From contig CP079103.1 in assembly GCA_019285755.1 (NCBI GenBank), positions 3,410,001-3,474,000 on the forward strand: 64,000 nucleotides of DNA, written 5' to 3'. The notes under the pieces are model-generated. The model made no database searches, was not told the DNA's origin, and was given only the letters and a program-made list of their open reading frames with translations. The position numbers were made by a program, and so were the translations under genes. Below, one piece after another: positions 31,358 to 42,122 of this stretch. Within the stretch, counting starts at the first letter, position 1. The number at the start of each line of letters is the position of its first letter. The DNA is from Chitinophaga sp. E66 (GTDB lineage Bacteria > Bacteroidota > Bacteroidia > Chitinophagales > Chitinophagaceae).

Positions 31358-33455
31358 TTATTTCCAGTAATCGTTGGATTTTCTCGTGGTATCGGTTGCG
31401 GGTTTGGGACTGGCGTTCCAAAAGTCGCCGGGCGCTTTCCTTACCGAATCCGCCGCCGGTTTTGCGCCAGCATCTCCCCACCACTGACCAGTGCTACCAC
31501 CCGGGGTGCCGGTAGATTTCCGGCCTTTGTAGTTGAATGTCTTTACGTCCATTTCCGCTTTTTCCGCCATGGAAAGGAAGGCTTCCTGCATCTGGATAGC
31601 CTGGCTTTCGTCTGTATAGTAGCCCACCAGTACAAGTTTAGGCGCGGGGCCGGCGGCTTTCTTCAGATCGGCCAGCAGGCTGTTTTAAAAGGCCAGCTGC
31701 CGTCGCCATAGCGCTGCACCAGGAATACGTTGCTGACAGACACCGCGGGCCTGGCCCCGTCTATGACGGTACTATCAGTGACATACGCGAAGAAGTACAG
31801 GTTATCGGAAGAACGTGGTGGGAGGATAAGGGCACGCCGCCTTCGGGATATCCGGCGATCAGCCCAGTGCGCAATTTATGCAGCGCCCGCCGTCTTGCCT
31901 CTCTGATCCGGCGCTCCTGGGCAGCCCGCTGCCGCTCCAGTTGTTCCCGTGCCTGCCGGGCTTTCTGTGCCGCGGCAGCTTCGCTCAGCGCGCCGCCTAC
32001 GGCATTGGCCAGTCCTTTATACGCCGCCGTACCGGCGTCAGCATCCTTAAATGCATAGTCCATGGAAGCGGAAAAGTGACTCCTGGTGGCGTCCGCCAGT
32101 ACTTCCTGCTGCTGCCGGATAGCGGCCGTCTGCGATTCAAAAGCCGATTGCAGCTCTTCCAGCGACTCGAACGTACCTTCGAAACTGGCCAGGCTTTTCA
32201 TGCCCGAGCTCGCCTGCGACTTTGCCTGCAAAGCATAGAAACTGGTAGCGTACAATTGCTCATCCCGCTCCTGCTTTATCCTTTTGGCCTCCATATCCGC
32301 CTCGTACTTCCGCAACATGGCATTGGCCCGTTCGGTAGCTTCCCGGTCTGCCGCATCCTTTATCGCTTTATTCGATGCATCCAGGTCTCGTTTTCGTTCC
32401 GCATCGTATGCTGATTTGACCTGGTCGTACTGTTCTTTGGTGGCCTCTACGTATTTGCCCGTATTGTCTTTTACATAATACCCACCCTGTTTGGACATCG
32501 CCATGGGGGGACCATCCGCATTCCCACCGCCTGCTGTCTGGCTGCCTCCGGCCGTGGATTTCGTTCCCGCGCCCCAGTAATCGTCCTGCCCCGAAGCAGC
32601 GGAACGTGGCCCGGTACTGTTGTTTCCGGCTGTTTTATTATCAGTTCCAACTGTTGGTGTTTTCACGCTTTTATTGGAAGCAGTTTCTGTTCGCTCAGCG
32701 CTGGTCCGGGAAGCCGTCGCCTGCTTGTTCTTTTCATCTTCCAGTATCTGCTCGATTTTGGCCAGCTGATTCTTAGGATACGCCTCCCTGTTGAGAAGCG
32801 AGGCCGCCTTTGATAACCGGAACGGGCTTGTAACCAACTCTTTGCGTTAAACGCCGCATCCGCTTCGCTGATGGCCGTTTTATAGGATGCCCTCGCCGCC
32901 ACCAGCTTCAACATGTCCGACAGCCGGCTTTCCAGGGAAGCGAGTTTTCCCAGTTAGCCCTGATGAGCACGGAAGCGGCAGGATTGAGGAAAGATGGTCG
33001 ATATCCTTGTCTTTGGTGACGCGGCCCACATCCGAGCTTATACCGCTCGTTCCAATGTAGACTTCCTTAGCATCTTTAATATTGCCGGCAGTAATCCGGA
33101 TACTCACGCCGGTTAGGCGGAGATCACCGAACCCCTCGTCCGTCAGCCCGTCGGTAGCCCTCACCTCGTCTTCCCGGTAAACCGTCCCTTTATACTTGTA
33201 CCGGCGGGTGCCATATTTCGCCATGAACTCTATCCGGGTTACCTTGAAGTTCACCCAAACCTTATACTCGTCTCCCGCGACCTTTTCGCGAAAAAGTAAT
33301 ATTCGCCATACGTTGATGTCCATGGGGCCATTGTTATTAGTGGCAGGGAGATCATATGGCCAGAGAAACTCTTTTATGCCGGAACGGTCCTTCGACTGCG
33401 CAAGGGCAGTACAACAGGCAGACATCAGCAGGGCGAGCGACAAGAGCGCTTTCAT
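31358..33455 (-). CDS. Large secreted protein with helical repeats, unknown function
   Basis: About 699 aa when frame breaks near 31690, 31815, 32815 and 32945 are bridged. Signal peptide MKALLSLALLMSACCTALAQ. N-terminal domain with WPYDLPATNNNGPMDINVW and KVWVNFKVTRIEFMAKYGTR. Next a TPR-like motif common in Bacteroidota gliding and secretion accessory proteins (YKTAISEADAAFNAKSWLQA, EAYPKNQLAKIEQIL). A long Ser/Thr/Gly-rich and coiled-coil region follows (ERKRDLDASNKAIKDAADRE, AQKARQAREQLERQRAAQER). The C-terminal domain reads NLYFFAYVTDS and KLVLVGYYTDESQA. It is first in the operon with the two paralogous TPR-like genes. Confidence 0.75.
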
Positions 33456-33614
33456 AATTATAGAGATTAATCGCAGGTATATCCAAATAGCCCGCAAGGT
33501 ACGTCCGCGGAATGCCTGTGGTCAATCACTATTTCTAAGTATTTTTCGCTTGTGGAAGGAAATCAGCACCGGCTTTAGGGAACGGTATTTGTGTTATCGT
33601 TCCTAAACGACCAT

Positions 33615-34000
33615 ATGACAGACAAATCCATTGCAAACGCAGCCCGGATAGCGTTGGGCGCAGGGCTCGTTTTCGCGGGCATCGCACACCTCACCTTTAA
33701 GCGGAAGGAGTTCCAGGCCCAGGTGCCCGACTGGGTCCCCTGAAAAAGGATGATACCGTGGTATATTCCGGCATCGCGGAGATGGCGCTGGGGAGCTCGC
33801 TGATGCTTTGCAATAAAAAACAACAAAAGCCCGTGGGCAAGATCGCCGCAGCTTTCTTTACCGCCGTCTTCCCCGGGAACATTTCGCAGTACGCACATCA
33901 CCGCGACGCGTTCGGGCTGGATTCGGACAAAAAGCGGTTCGTCCGCCTCCTGTTTCAGCCTTTATTGGTGTATTGGGCGCTGAAGTGCACGCACCATTAG
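33615..34000 (+). CDS. DoxX-like small membrane protein
   Basis: About 129 aa with one frame break near 33738 in a CCCC run. Four hydrophobic segments are visible (IALGAGLVFAGIAHL, VVYSGIAEMALGSSLML, GKIAAAFFTAVFPGN, LFQPLLVYWAL). The text QVPDWVP followed by YSGIAEMALG is usual in DoxX-family proteins of unknown physiological role. Stand-alone gene. Confidence 0.8.
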
Positions 34001-34434
34001 GCAAAATTGTCGCCATTTTTTTCTCCACAGAATGGACCGGAGCATTCCCAATATGTACACCTCCGCATCTTTCCCGGTTTGCTTATTAACGGCTAACGGT
34101 TCGCCCGTCCGTATTTTCAGCGTTTACCGGCATTCGGGGCACTGTAACTTATTTTCAAGGATAAAAATAGCCCCCTCTGAATCTCCCTCTCAACTGAATA
34201 TGTATGTATCGGAACATCGTTATCCCAACCGCCTGAAACGCCCGCCCAAAGCCAACCACTGGTCACATTTCCGTGAAAATCCGGATACTAAATAGTATAT
34301 TCACTTAAACAATCAATCGAAAGAATCGGGAGCGATAAAAAACAATGCAAATTTACGCTCAGTATCGGTCAATATACCGTCGATATAATCATTAAAGCCA
34401 CGTGAAGTAAGTAGCCTGATTGTGTTTGTGAACA
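34001..34434. other. Upstream region of the DUF1553 operon; contains an inverted repeat
   Basis: 434 nt without a convincing gene; an 87-codon frame at 34032 has no coding character I trust. The right part is AT-rich and must contain the promoter of the operon at 34435. At 34364-34386 an inverted repeat (TATCGGT, 6-nt spacer, ACCG then CGATA with one unpaired T) could be an operator. No 11-nt periodicity. Confidence 0.4.
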
Positions 34435-36767
34435 ATGAAATTGCAGTATCGTACCATGTTCCATCGTTATATCCTTATTGCTATCGGCACGCTCGCCGTT
34501 TTTACATCATGCAACAACCACCGGCAAAGCCTGACCGCCGAAGTGATGCCTGACTCTGTGGACTATAATTTCCACATCCGCCCGATCCTTTCGGACCGGT
34601 GCTTCGCCTGCCATGGCCCTGACGCCAATAAACGCGAAGCCGGCCTGCGGCTGGATATCGCCGACAGCGCCTATCAGGCCCTGAAGGAATCTCCCGGCAT
34701 GCACGCCCTCGTTCCCGGAGACCCCATGGCCTCGGCCGTCTACCTGCGCATCACAACGGAAGACAGCACCCAGCGCATGCCGCCTCCCTCTTCTAATATG
34801 ACCCTCTCCGCCTTCGAGATCGATCTCATACAGAAATGGATCAAACAAGGCGCGAAATATAAACCCCACTGGGCGTTCGTCCCCCATCCTCCCCGCCATC
34901 CCTAAAAACGACGGCGACGGATGGGCGCGCAATGAGATCGACCGCTTCGTGCTGGCGCGCATGGAAGAAAAAGGCCTCTCGCCCAATCCAGAAGCAGACC
35001 GCGAACGCCTCCTCAAACGCCTCAGCCTCGACATCACCGGCCTGCCGCCCTCCATCAGCCAGATGGACCGCTTCGTCAAAGACACCACAGAACGCGGGTA
35101 CGAAAAGATGGTCGACGAACTGATGGCCGACAGCGCCTACGGTGAAAAGATGGCCGTTCACTGGATGGACGTGGCCCGCTACGCAGACTCCCACGGCTAC
35201 CAGGACGATAACTACCGCAGCATGTGGCCCTGGCGCGACTGGGTCATCTACGCCTTTAATAAAAACCTTCCTTATAACGACTTCGTCACCTGGCAGCTGG
35301 CGGGTGATCAAATGCCCAACAGCGGCCGCGAGCAACTGCTGGCTACCGGCTTCAACCGCAACCACAAAATCACCGAAGAAGGCGGCGTTATCGATGAAGA
35401 ATACCGCGTATCTTATGTACTTGACCGCGCCAATACCTTCAGCAAAAGCCTCATCGGCGTAACCATGGAATGCGCCCAGTGCCACGACCATAAATACGAT
35501 CCCTTCTCGCAGAAAGAATATTTCCAGCTGTATGCCTTCTTTAATAACGTCAAGGAAGTAGGCCTGGAATCCGTGGTAGGCGGACCGGAAACATACGCCA
35601 AGAAGCCCTTCATGGAGATCACCCGCGAAGACATGGAAGGCACGCTCAAATTCATCCACCGGCAGGATACCAACCGCCTGATCGTTTCCATCATGGGCGA
35701 CCAGGACTCCGTTCGCAAAACCTTCGTACTGGGCCGCGGGGTGTTCGACAACCCGACCATCGAAGTACAACCCGGCACACCTTCATCCATCATGTCGTTT
35801 AATACCGGCGCGCTTCCCGCCAACCGTTATGGACTGGCGCAGTGGCTCTTCGATGCCAAAAATCCCCTCACCGCCCGCGTATTCGTTAACCAGATGTGGC
35901 AACAGGTATTCGGTAAAGGGATCGTGAAAAGCACGGGCGACTTCGGGATGCAGGGCGACCTTCCTTCCCACCCGCAGCTGCTCGACTGGCTGGCGGTCGA
36001 CTTCATGCAGCATGGCTGGAACGTGAAGCGCCTCATGAAGCAGATCTACATGTCTTCCACCTACCGCCAGTCGGCTACTATCAGCAAGGCCAAGCGGGAA
36101 TTGGACCCGGACAATATATACCTCTCCGCGGCCCGCGGTTCCGCCTGCCGGCGGAGACCGTCCGCGACATCGTACTGGCATCCAGCGGACTGCTGGTGCC
36201 CGATATCGGCGGCCCCAGCGTAAAACCTTACCAACCCGCCGGCCTTTGGGAGATGGCTACCTCCGGGCGCGGACAACTGGCCACTTACCGCCAGGACCAT
36301 GGCGAGAGCCTGTACCGCCGGGGTTATACACCTTTATCAAAAGAACCGTTCCGCCGCCGTCCATGATGATCTTCGACGCCAGCAACCGCGACCAGTGCGA
36401 AGTGAAGCGCTCGGCTACCAATACGCCCCTGCAGGCGCTCATCATGCTCAACGACCCCACGGTGCTGGAAGCTTCGCGGGTGTTCGCGGGCAGGTTGCTG
36501 CAACAGGGCGGTACTACGGAAGCGAATATTAAACAGGCTTTCCGGTCTATCGTTTGCCGGACGCCGCAGCCCGAAGAGATCAGCATCCTCAGCAAATATT
36601 TCACCCAGCAGCAGGAATGGTTCAAAAGCAAACCGGCCGATGCGAAGAAGCTGCTGCAACATGGCGAATACCCCATGGCAAAAGGGCTCGATGCCGCGCA
36701 ATGGGCTGCTATGATGCAGGTGATCACCACGATTTATAACATGGAAGAAACACTGTCCAAATCCTGA
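34435..36767 (+). CDS. Planctomycete-type cytochrome c (PSCyt1) with DUF1549 and DUF1553
   Basis: About 777 aa. The start at 34435 or the ATG at 34450 gives a lipoprotein signal ending FTSC. The first domain is a haem-c type module (CFACHG at about residue 60, with MPPPSS as a likely axial-ligand loop). DUF1549 follows ([60 protein letters not shown] with a second CxxCH) and then DUF1553 ([52 protein letters not shown]). Such proteins are abundant in Planctomycetes, where they are linked to polysaccharide degradation; they also occur in Bacteroidota. Breaks near 34900, 36140, 36230 and 36330. Confidence 0.93.
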
Positions 36768-36785
36768 CCGATAAATATACGCGCC

Positions 36786-38236
36786 ATGAAAATGAATTCT
36801 TAGAGCGGCACCTCAATATGAACCGCCGCAAATTCCTGTCGAACCTGAGCCTCGGCGTCGGCAGCGTAGCGCTGGGGTCGCTGCTCATCCCGGATCTTTT
36901 CGGCAGCAGCGGTGAAAGCGAAGCCCCGCTGGCGGCAGGTATCCCGCACTTTGCGCCCAAAGCCAAGCGGATCATTTACCTCTTCCAGAACGGCGCCCCC
37001 TCCCATTGGAAAGCTTCGATTATAAACCGAAGCTGCGCGAGATGATGGGACAGGAACTCCCGGCCTCCATCCGCATGGGGCAAAGGCTCACGGGCATGAC
37101 GGCCGGACAGTCGTCTTTCCCCTCGTAGGCTCCAAATTCGACTTCCAGCAATACGGACAGGCCCGCGCCTGGGTAAGCAGTTTATTCCCGCATACGGCCA
37201 AGATCGTGGACGATATTTGTATCGTGAAATCCATGTTTACGGAGGCCATCAACCACGACCCGGCATTGACCTTCTTCCAGACCGGCGCCCAGCAGGGCAA
37301 CCGCGCCAGCTTCGGTTCCTGGATGAGTTATGGTCTTGGCAGCGAGAACAAGAACCTACCCGCGTTTTGCGTGCTGCTATCCCGCGGGAAAGGCAACGGA
37401 CAGGGCGTATATTCGAAGCTGTGGACCAACGGCTTCCTCGACAGCATTCACCAGGGCGTACAGTTCAGCAGCGGCGACAGCCCCGTGCTCTACCTCAATA
37501 ATCCCGAAGGCATCGACTCCACCAACCGCAGGCAGATGCTGGACCAGCTGGCAGCGCTCAACGACCGCTCCTACCAGGAGTTCGGCGACCCGGAGATCAG
37601 CACCAAGATCCAGCAATATGAAATGGCATACCGCATGCAAACCGCCGTGCCGGAACTGACTGACCTCTCCCGCGAACCCGACGACATCATCAAGATGTAT
37701 GGTCCGGAGTGCATGGTGCCCGGCACTTTCGCGGCCAACTGCCTGCTGGCAGGAAGCTCTCAGAGAGCGGGGTGCGCTTCATCCAGCTTTACCACCAGGG
37801 ATGGGACCAGCACGGCAACCTGCCTAATGAAATGGCCGGCCAGGCCATGGACGTGGACCGTGCCTCCGCGGCGCTCGTTACCGACCTCAAACAACGCGGG
37901 CTGCTCGACGAGACGCTCGTGATCTGGGGCGGCGAATTCGGCCGCACCAATTATTGCCAGGGCAAAATGACGGCAGACAACTACGGCCGCGATCACCATC
38001 CCCGCTGCTTCTCCATCTGGATGGCCGGCGGCGGCGTGAAACCCGGTATCGTTTACGGAGAAACCGACGAATTCGGATACAACATCATCAAAGACCCCGT
38101 TCATGTGCACGACTTCCACGCTACCGTAATGCACCTGATGGGGCTCGACCACGAAAAACTCACCTTTAAACACCAGGGCCGCCGATACCGGCTTACAGAC
38201 GTTGCGGGACACGTGATTCCCGGACTGATGGCCTAA
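36786..38236 (+). CDS. DUF1501 protein (sulfatase/alkaline-phosphatase fold)
   Basis: About 484 aa. The start at 36786 reads [20 protein letters not shown] after restoring one A; the twin-arginine-like RRKFLSN followed by [15 protein letters not shown] suggests Tat export. DUF1501 text includes [82 protein letters not shown] and [22 protein letters not shown]1501 is nearly always encoded next to DUF1553 proteins, as here (18 nt apart). The metal-binding residues D/H of the fold appear kept, the reaction is unknown. Confidence 0.93.
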
Positions 38237-38246
38237 ACGACAACAC

Positions 38247-39269
38247 ATGGAAAGAAGAACATTTCTACGCTCCGCCGCCCTCGCCACGGCCGGATTCTAC
38301 ATCTCCCACGATCTCCTCGCCCGCCCCCAAGGGCCAGTTTACGGTCATCACGGCATGCGCTACCGGCTCGATGAAAAATGGAGCAAGGCAGACGCCGCGA
38401 AGTTCCCCGTTAAAGACTGCCACGAAATGGTGCAGGACAGCAAAGGGCGCATCTTTTGCTCACTAACGAGACCAAAAACAACATCCTCGTATTCAATACT
38501 TCCGGCAAGCTGCTGCAAAGCTGGGGCACCGCATTCCCGGGGCACACGGCCTTACGCTGGCCCAGGAAGGCGGAGATGAATTCCTCCTCATCACCGATAC
38601 CGACCTGCACCAGGTGTTTAAAACCACGCTGGACGGAAAAGTACTGATGACCATCGATTACCCGGCAGACAGCGGGAAGTACACGAAGAAAGAAGCTTTC
38701 GTGCCCACGGAAACCACCGTGGCCGATAACGGGGATATCTACATCGCGGACGGATACGGCTCGCAATACATCATGCAGTACGACCGCAACGGCAAACTCA
38801 AAGGCGTGTTCGGCGGCCGCGGCCAGGGGATCAGTTCCTCGACAACGCACATGGCATCACCGTAGACCGCCGTAGCGGCACACCGACCCTGCTGGTGACC
38901 GACCGCACCCGCAATTGCTTCAAACGCTATTCCATGGACGGGCAGCTGCAGGAAATGATCGCATTACCCGGCGCCTGCGTGTGCAGGCCCGTGATCCGCG
39001 GCAAGCACCTCTATGCCGCGGTGCTTCGCTCACCGAATATGGATAAGGAAGGCAGCGGTTTCGTTACCATCCTCGACAAGGACAACAAAGTGGTGTCCAA
39101 TATCGGCGGTACGGTACCCACTTATATAGACAACAAACTGCAGCCCATGCAGCAGGCGGAAAAGGTGTTCGTGCACCCGCACGACGTATGCGTCGACAAA
39201 GACGAGAACCTGTACGTTGCGCAATGGGCTTCCGGAAAAGTATATCCCTATAAACTCAGCAGAGTCTGA
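38247..39269 (+). CDS. NHL-type six-bladed beta-propeller, Tat-exported
   Basis: About 341 aa over breaks near 38455, 38545 and 38830. The N-terminus ERRTFLRSAALATAGFYI is a twin-arginine signal. Propeller blades are visible as repeating motifs: CHEMVQDSKGRIFCS, NNILVFNTSGKLLQSWG, VADNGDIYIADGYGSQYIMQ and VCVDKDENLYVAQWASGKVY. NHL propellers bind ligands or act as lyases; no catalytic set can be named. It lies 10 nt after the DUF1501 gene and overlaps the next gene by one base. Confidence 0.88.
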
Positions 39270-41420
39270 TGGATCAAAAGAAAATTCAATGGCAGAGCAT
39301 CGGCGGAAGCCTGCTTTTTGCCTGCAATCTGTTCGTATTGGTATTACTGTTGGCGGGCGACCGGCTGGCCGTTCCCGCGTGGCTCCAGGTGGCGGGGCGC
39401 ATGCACCCGCTCGTGCTGCACTTTCCCATCGTGCTCCTGATCATGGGCGCCGTCCTGCTCTTCATCCCCTGCGCGAACCGGAGGCCGCCGCGTGGAAGAA
39501 CCAATTGACCGCGGCGCTGCTGTTGTTGGGCGCGCTGAGCACAGCCGTGACGGTGGTAATGGGCTTGTTCCTGTCGCACGAAGAAGGCTATACGGCCGAT
39601 GGCGCCTTGTTCTGGCATAAATGGGGCGGCGCCCTCGTGCTCTGGTCCGCCTCCGCCTGCTACTGGCTCCGCAATGCGGGCATGGCCTGGTGGCCGAGGG
39701 CGGTATCGCTTATGATGGTGATTACGCTCATGGCCACGGGGCACTTCGGCGCAGTGATCACCCATGGAGAAAACTTCGTGCTGGCGCCCGTAACACCGGC
39801 GTACCAGGCCCCCAAAGTACCGCTGGACCAGGCCCAGATCTTCGCGCACGTGGTAAGGCCCATCCTCGAAGAGAAATGCGTGAGCTGTCACAACCCATCG
39901 AAAGCAAAAGGGGATTATCGATGAAAGAAACCGGGGAGCTGCTGACCGGCGGCAAGACCGGCAAGCTCTTCATCGCCGGAGACCCGCTGGCGAGCCTGCT
40001 CATGCTGCGCCTCCATCTTCCTGAAAGCGACAAGAAACACATGCCCCTGCCGGCAAACCACAGCTGACGGAAGAAGAGATATCGATCCTCCACCACTGGA
40101 TCCGCAACGGCGCAGGTTTCGACGGTATGGTGAAAGACCTGCCTGCTACCGATACCCTTCGCCTGCTGGCGGCCGTACGCCTGCAACCCGGCGAAACGGC
40201 CCCGCAACTGCCACCGGCAGATGAAGACCTCGTGGCCAAACTGAACAATAACTACCGTGTGCTATACCCGGTGGCGCTCAACGCAGCTCCCTCGTGGCCA
40301 ACTGGTACAACCGGGATAAGTTCGATATCAATTCTGTGAAGGAATTACTGCCCGTTAAAGGGCAGCTGATTGAAATGCACCTTCAGAAGATGCCCGTTTC
40401 GGACGCAGACCTGGCGCTTATTGCACAGTTTAAAGAATTACGGACGCTCAACCTGTCGTTCACGGAGATCACCGGCGCCACGCTTGGGGAACTGGCAAAA
40501 CTACCACACCTCCAAAGCCTTTCCCTCTCGGGCACGCCCGTCAAACCGGAACAACTGGCGGCTTTGAAATCCGCACCGGCACTGCAAAAGATCTTCCTTT
40601 GGAATACGGGCTTCACCGCGGATGCTTTTCCTAAAGCACAGCAACTGTTTACACAGGCGAAGCTGATCAACGGCTTTTCCGACGCTGGGCTAGAGCCCCT
40701 CAAGCTCAATCAGCCCGAAATGCTCAACACCGCCGCCATTTTCAAAGACGACATGCAGCTGGTACTTCGCCATCGCCTGAAAGGCGTGCAGATCCGTTAT
40801 ACGACAGACGGCTCCGCGCCCGACAGCACCAGCTCTCCCATCTTCAAAGACAGTCTCCTGCTGACTTCAAATACAGTAGTGCGGGCCATAGCCTGCAAAC
40901 CGGGATGGTACAGCAGCGACCCGGTGCAATATTCCTTCAGCAAATCCACCTACCTGCCGGATAGTATTACGCTGTACAGTCAACCCGACGGCCAATACAC
41001 CGGAAACGGCGCAAAGACGCTCATGGACGCGGAAAAAGGCGATTTCAACTACGCCAATGGTAAATGGCTGGGATACGTCAGCAAACCTATGGATGCCATC
41101 GCTGTATTCAAAGAACCCGTATCGCTGAAAAGCATCAGTTTCTCCACCTTTCGCCATATAGACGCCTACATCTTCCCGCCGGAAGGCATCGAGGTATGGG
41201 GCGGAACGGATAAACAAAATATGCGCCTGCTGAAAAAGCTGCCCGTGCCCCGGTAAAACAGGGCGAACCGGTCTCCTTCCTCACCTATGACTGCGACTTC
41301 CCGGAAACGAAGGTCAGCTGTGTGAAGCTGGTATTGAAGCCGCTCACGAAGATCCCGCAATGGCACCCCGGCAAGGGGAACCGTGGATGGGTATTCGTCG
41401 ATGAAGTGCTTTTCAACTAA
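39269..41420 (+). CDS. Membrane c-type cytochrome with leucine-rich repeats and chitobiase-like domain
   Basis: About 717 aa across breaks near 39480, 39895, 40055, 40290 and 41255. Domains in order: four membrane helices of DUF2231 type (SLLFACNLFVLVLLLAG, MHPLVLHFPIVLLIMGAVLL, LTAALLLLGALSTAVTVVMG, AVSLMMVITLMATGHFGAVI); a haem-c motif (CVSCHNP) with PILEEK before it; LRR-like repeats (LALIAQFKELRTLNLSFTEI, LAKLPHLQSLSLSGTPVKPE); a chitobiase/hexosaminidase C-terminal-like segment (IRYTTDGSAPDSTSSPIFKD); and a terminal carbohydrate-binding-like domain (KSISFSTFRHIDAYIFPPEG). This layout is a known companion of DUF1553/DUF1501 genes and may pass electrons from the substrate. Confidence 0.88.
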
Positions 41421-41438
41421 TCGATTTTCATATAAGCG

Positions 41439-41472
41439 AAGGCCGCACCTGTAATGGGTGCGGCCTTTTTAT
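41439..41472. terminator. Terminator between convergent operons
   Basis: AAGGCCGCACC pairs with GGTGCGGCCTT, loop TGTAATG, followed by TTTTTAT. It separates the plus-strand operon ending at 41420 from the regulator gene ending at 41489. Confidence 0.92.
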
Positions 41473-41488
41473 AAAGTTGACGGAACTG

Positions 41489-42122
41489 CTACAGCAACCC
41501 CTCCCTTACCATCAGCACCAGCAACTCTGCTATGTTTTTTACTTCGAACTTTTGCAAAAGGTTCTTCCGGTAGGTATCGATGGTGAGCCGGCTCAGGTGC
41601 AGCTCGGCGGCGATCATGGCCGTGGTCTTTCCTTCCGACAGCAAAAGGAGCATTTCTTTTCCCTGCGTGTCAGCGACGGCAACTTTTTGGTCGGCGCGGG
41701 CGGCGCCTTCGCCAGGATGCGCTTCACATCTCCGCTGAACACCACGCTCCCCTCCTGCGCCTCCTTTATGCATGAGATCAGTTCATCCGTGCCCGTGCTC
41801 TTCAGCAAGTAGCCCCCTGCCCCGTTGGCGATCATCTGCAAAACGATGCTCCGCTCGGCCTGGCTGCTCAGTCCCAGCACGATCGTCTCCGGCGATATCC
41901 CTTTGATATCACGGCATAGCTCCACGCCGTTGGCATCTGGCAGGGCCACGTCCAGCAGCACGGTATCTACCGGGTGCTTCTGCAGGAAATCCATGAAGCC
42001 GCGGCCGGTATGAAAGCTGCGGACGTCGTTGAATCCCCGTGGGATAGCAGCAGGGACCGCAGCCCGTCGGCCAGGATGGGATGGTCGTCTACTACTGCGA
42101 GTATTTTTCCGTTGTCAGACAT
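41489..42122 (-). CDS. LuxR/NarL-type response regulator
   Basis: About 211 aa. Start at 42122 (MSDNGKILAVVDDHPILADG). The receiver has acidic residues in VDDHPILADGLRSLLL, phospho-acceptor Asp in VLLDVALPDANG, and Lys in GYLLKS. The output domain is an HTH_LuxR (LTRREKEMLLLLSEGKTTAM, LHLSRLTIDTYRKNLLQKFE). Breaks near 41995 and 41675. Its start overlaps the kinase stop by 8 nt, so the two are translationally coupled. Confidence 0.94.

Noticed and set aside
34032..34295. An 87-codon open frame before the DUF1553 operon
   Set aside because: No coding-like composition, no signal or family motif, and no plausible promoter or neighbour.
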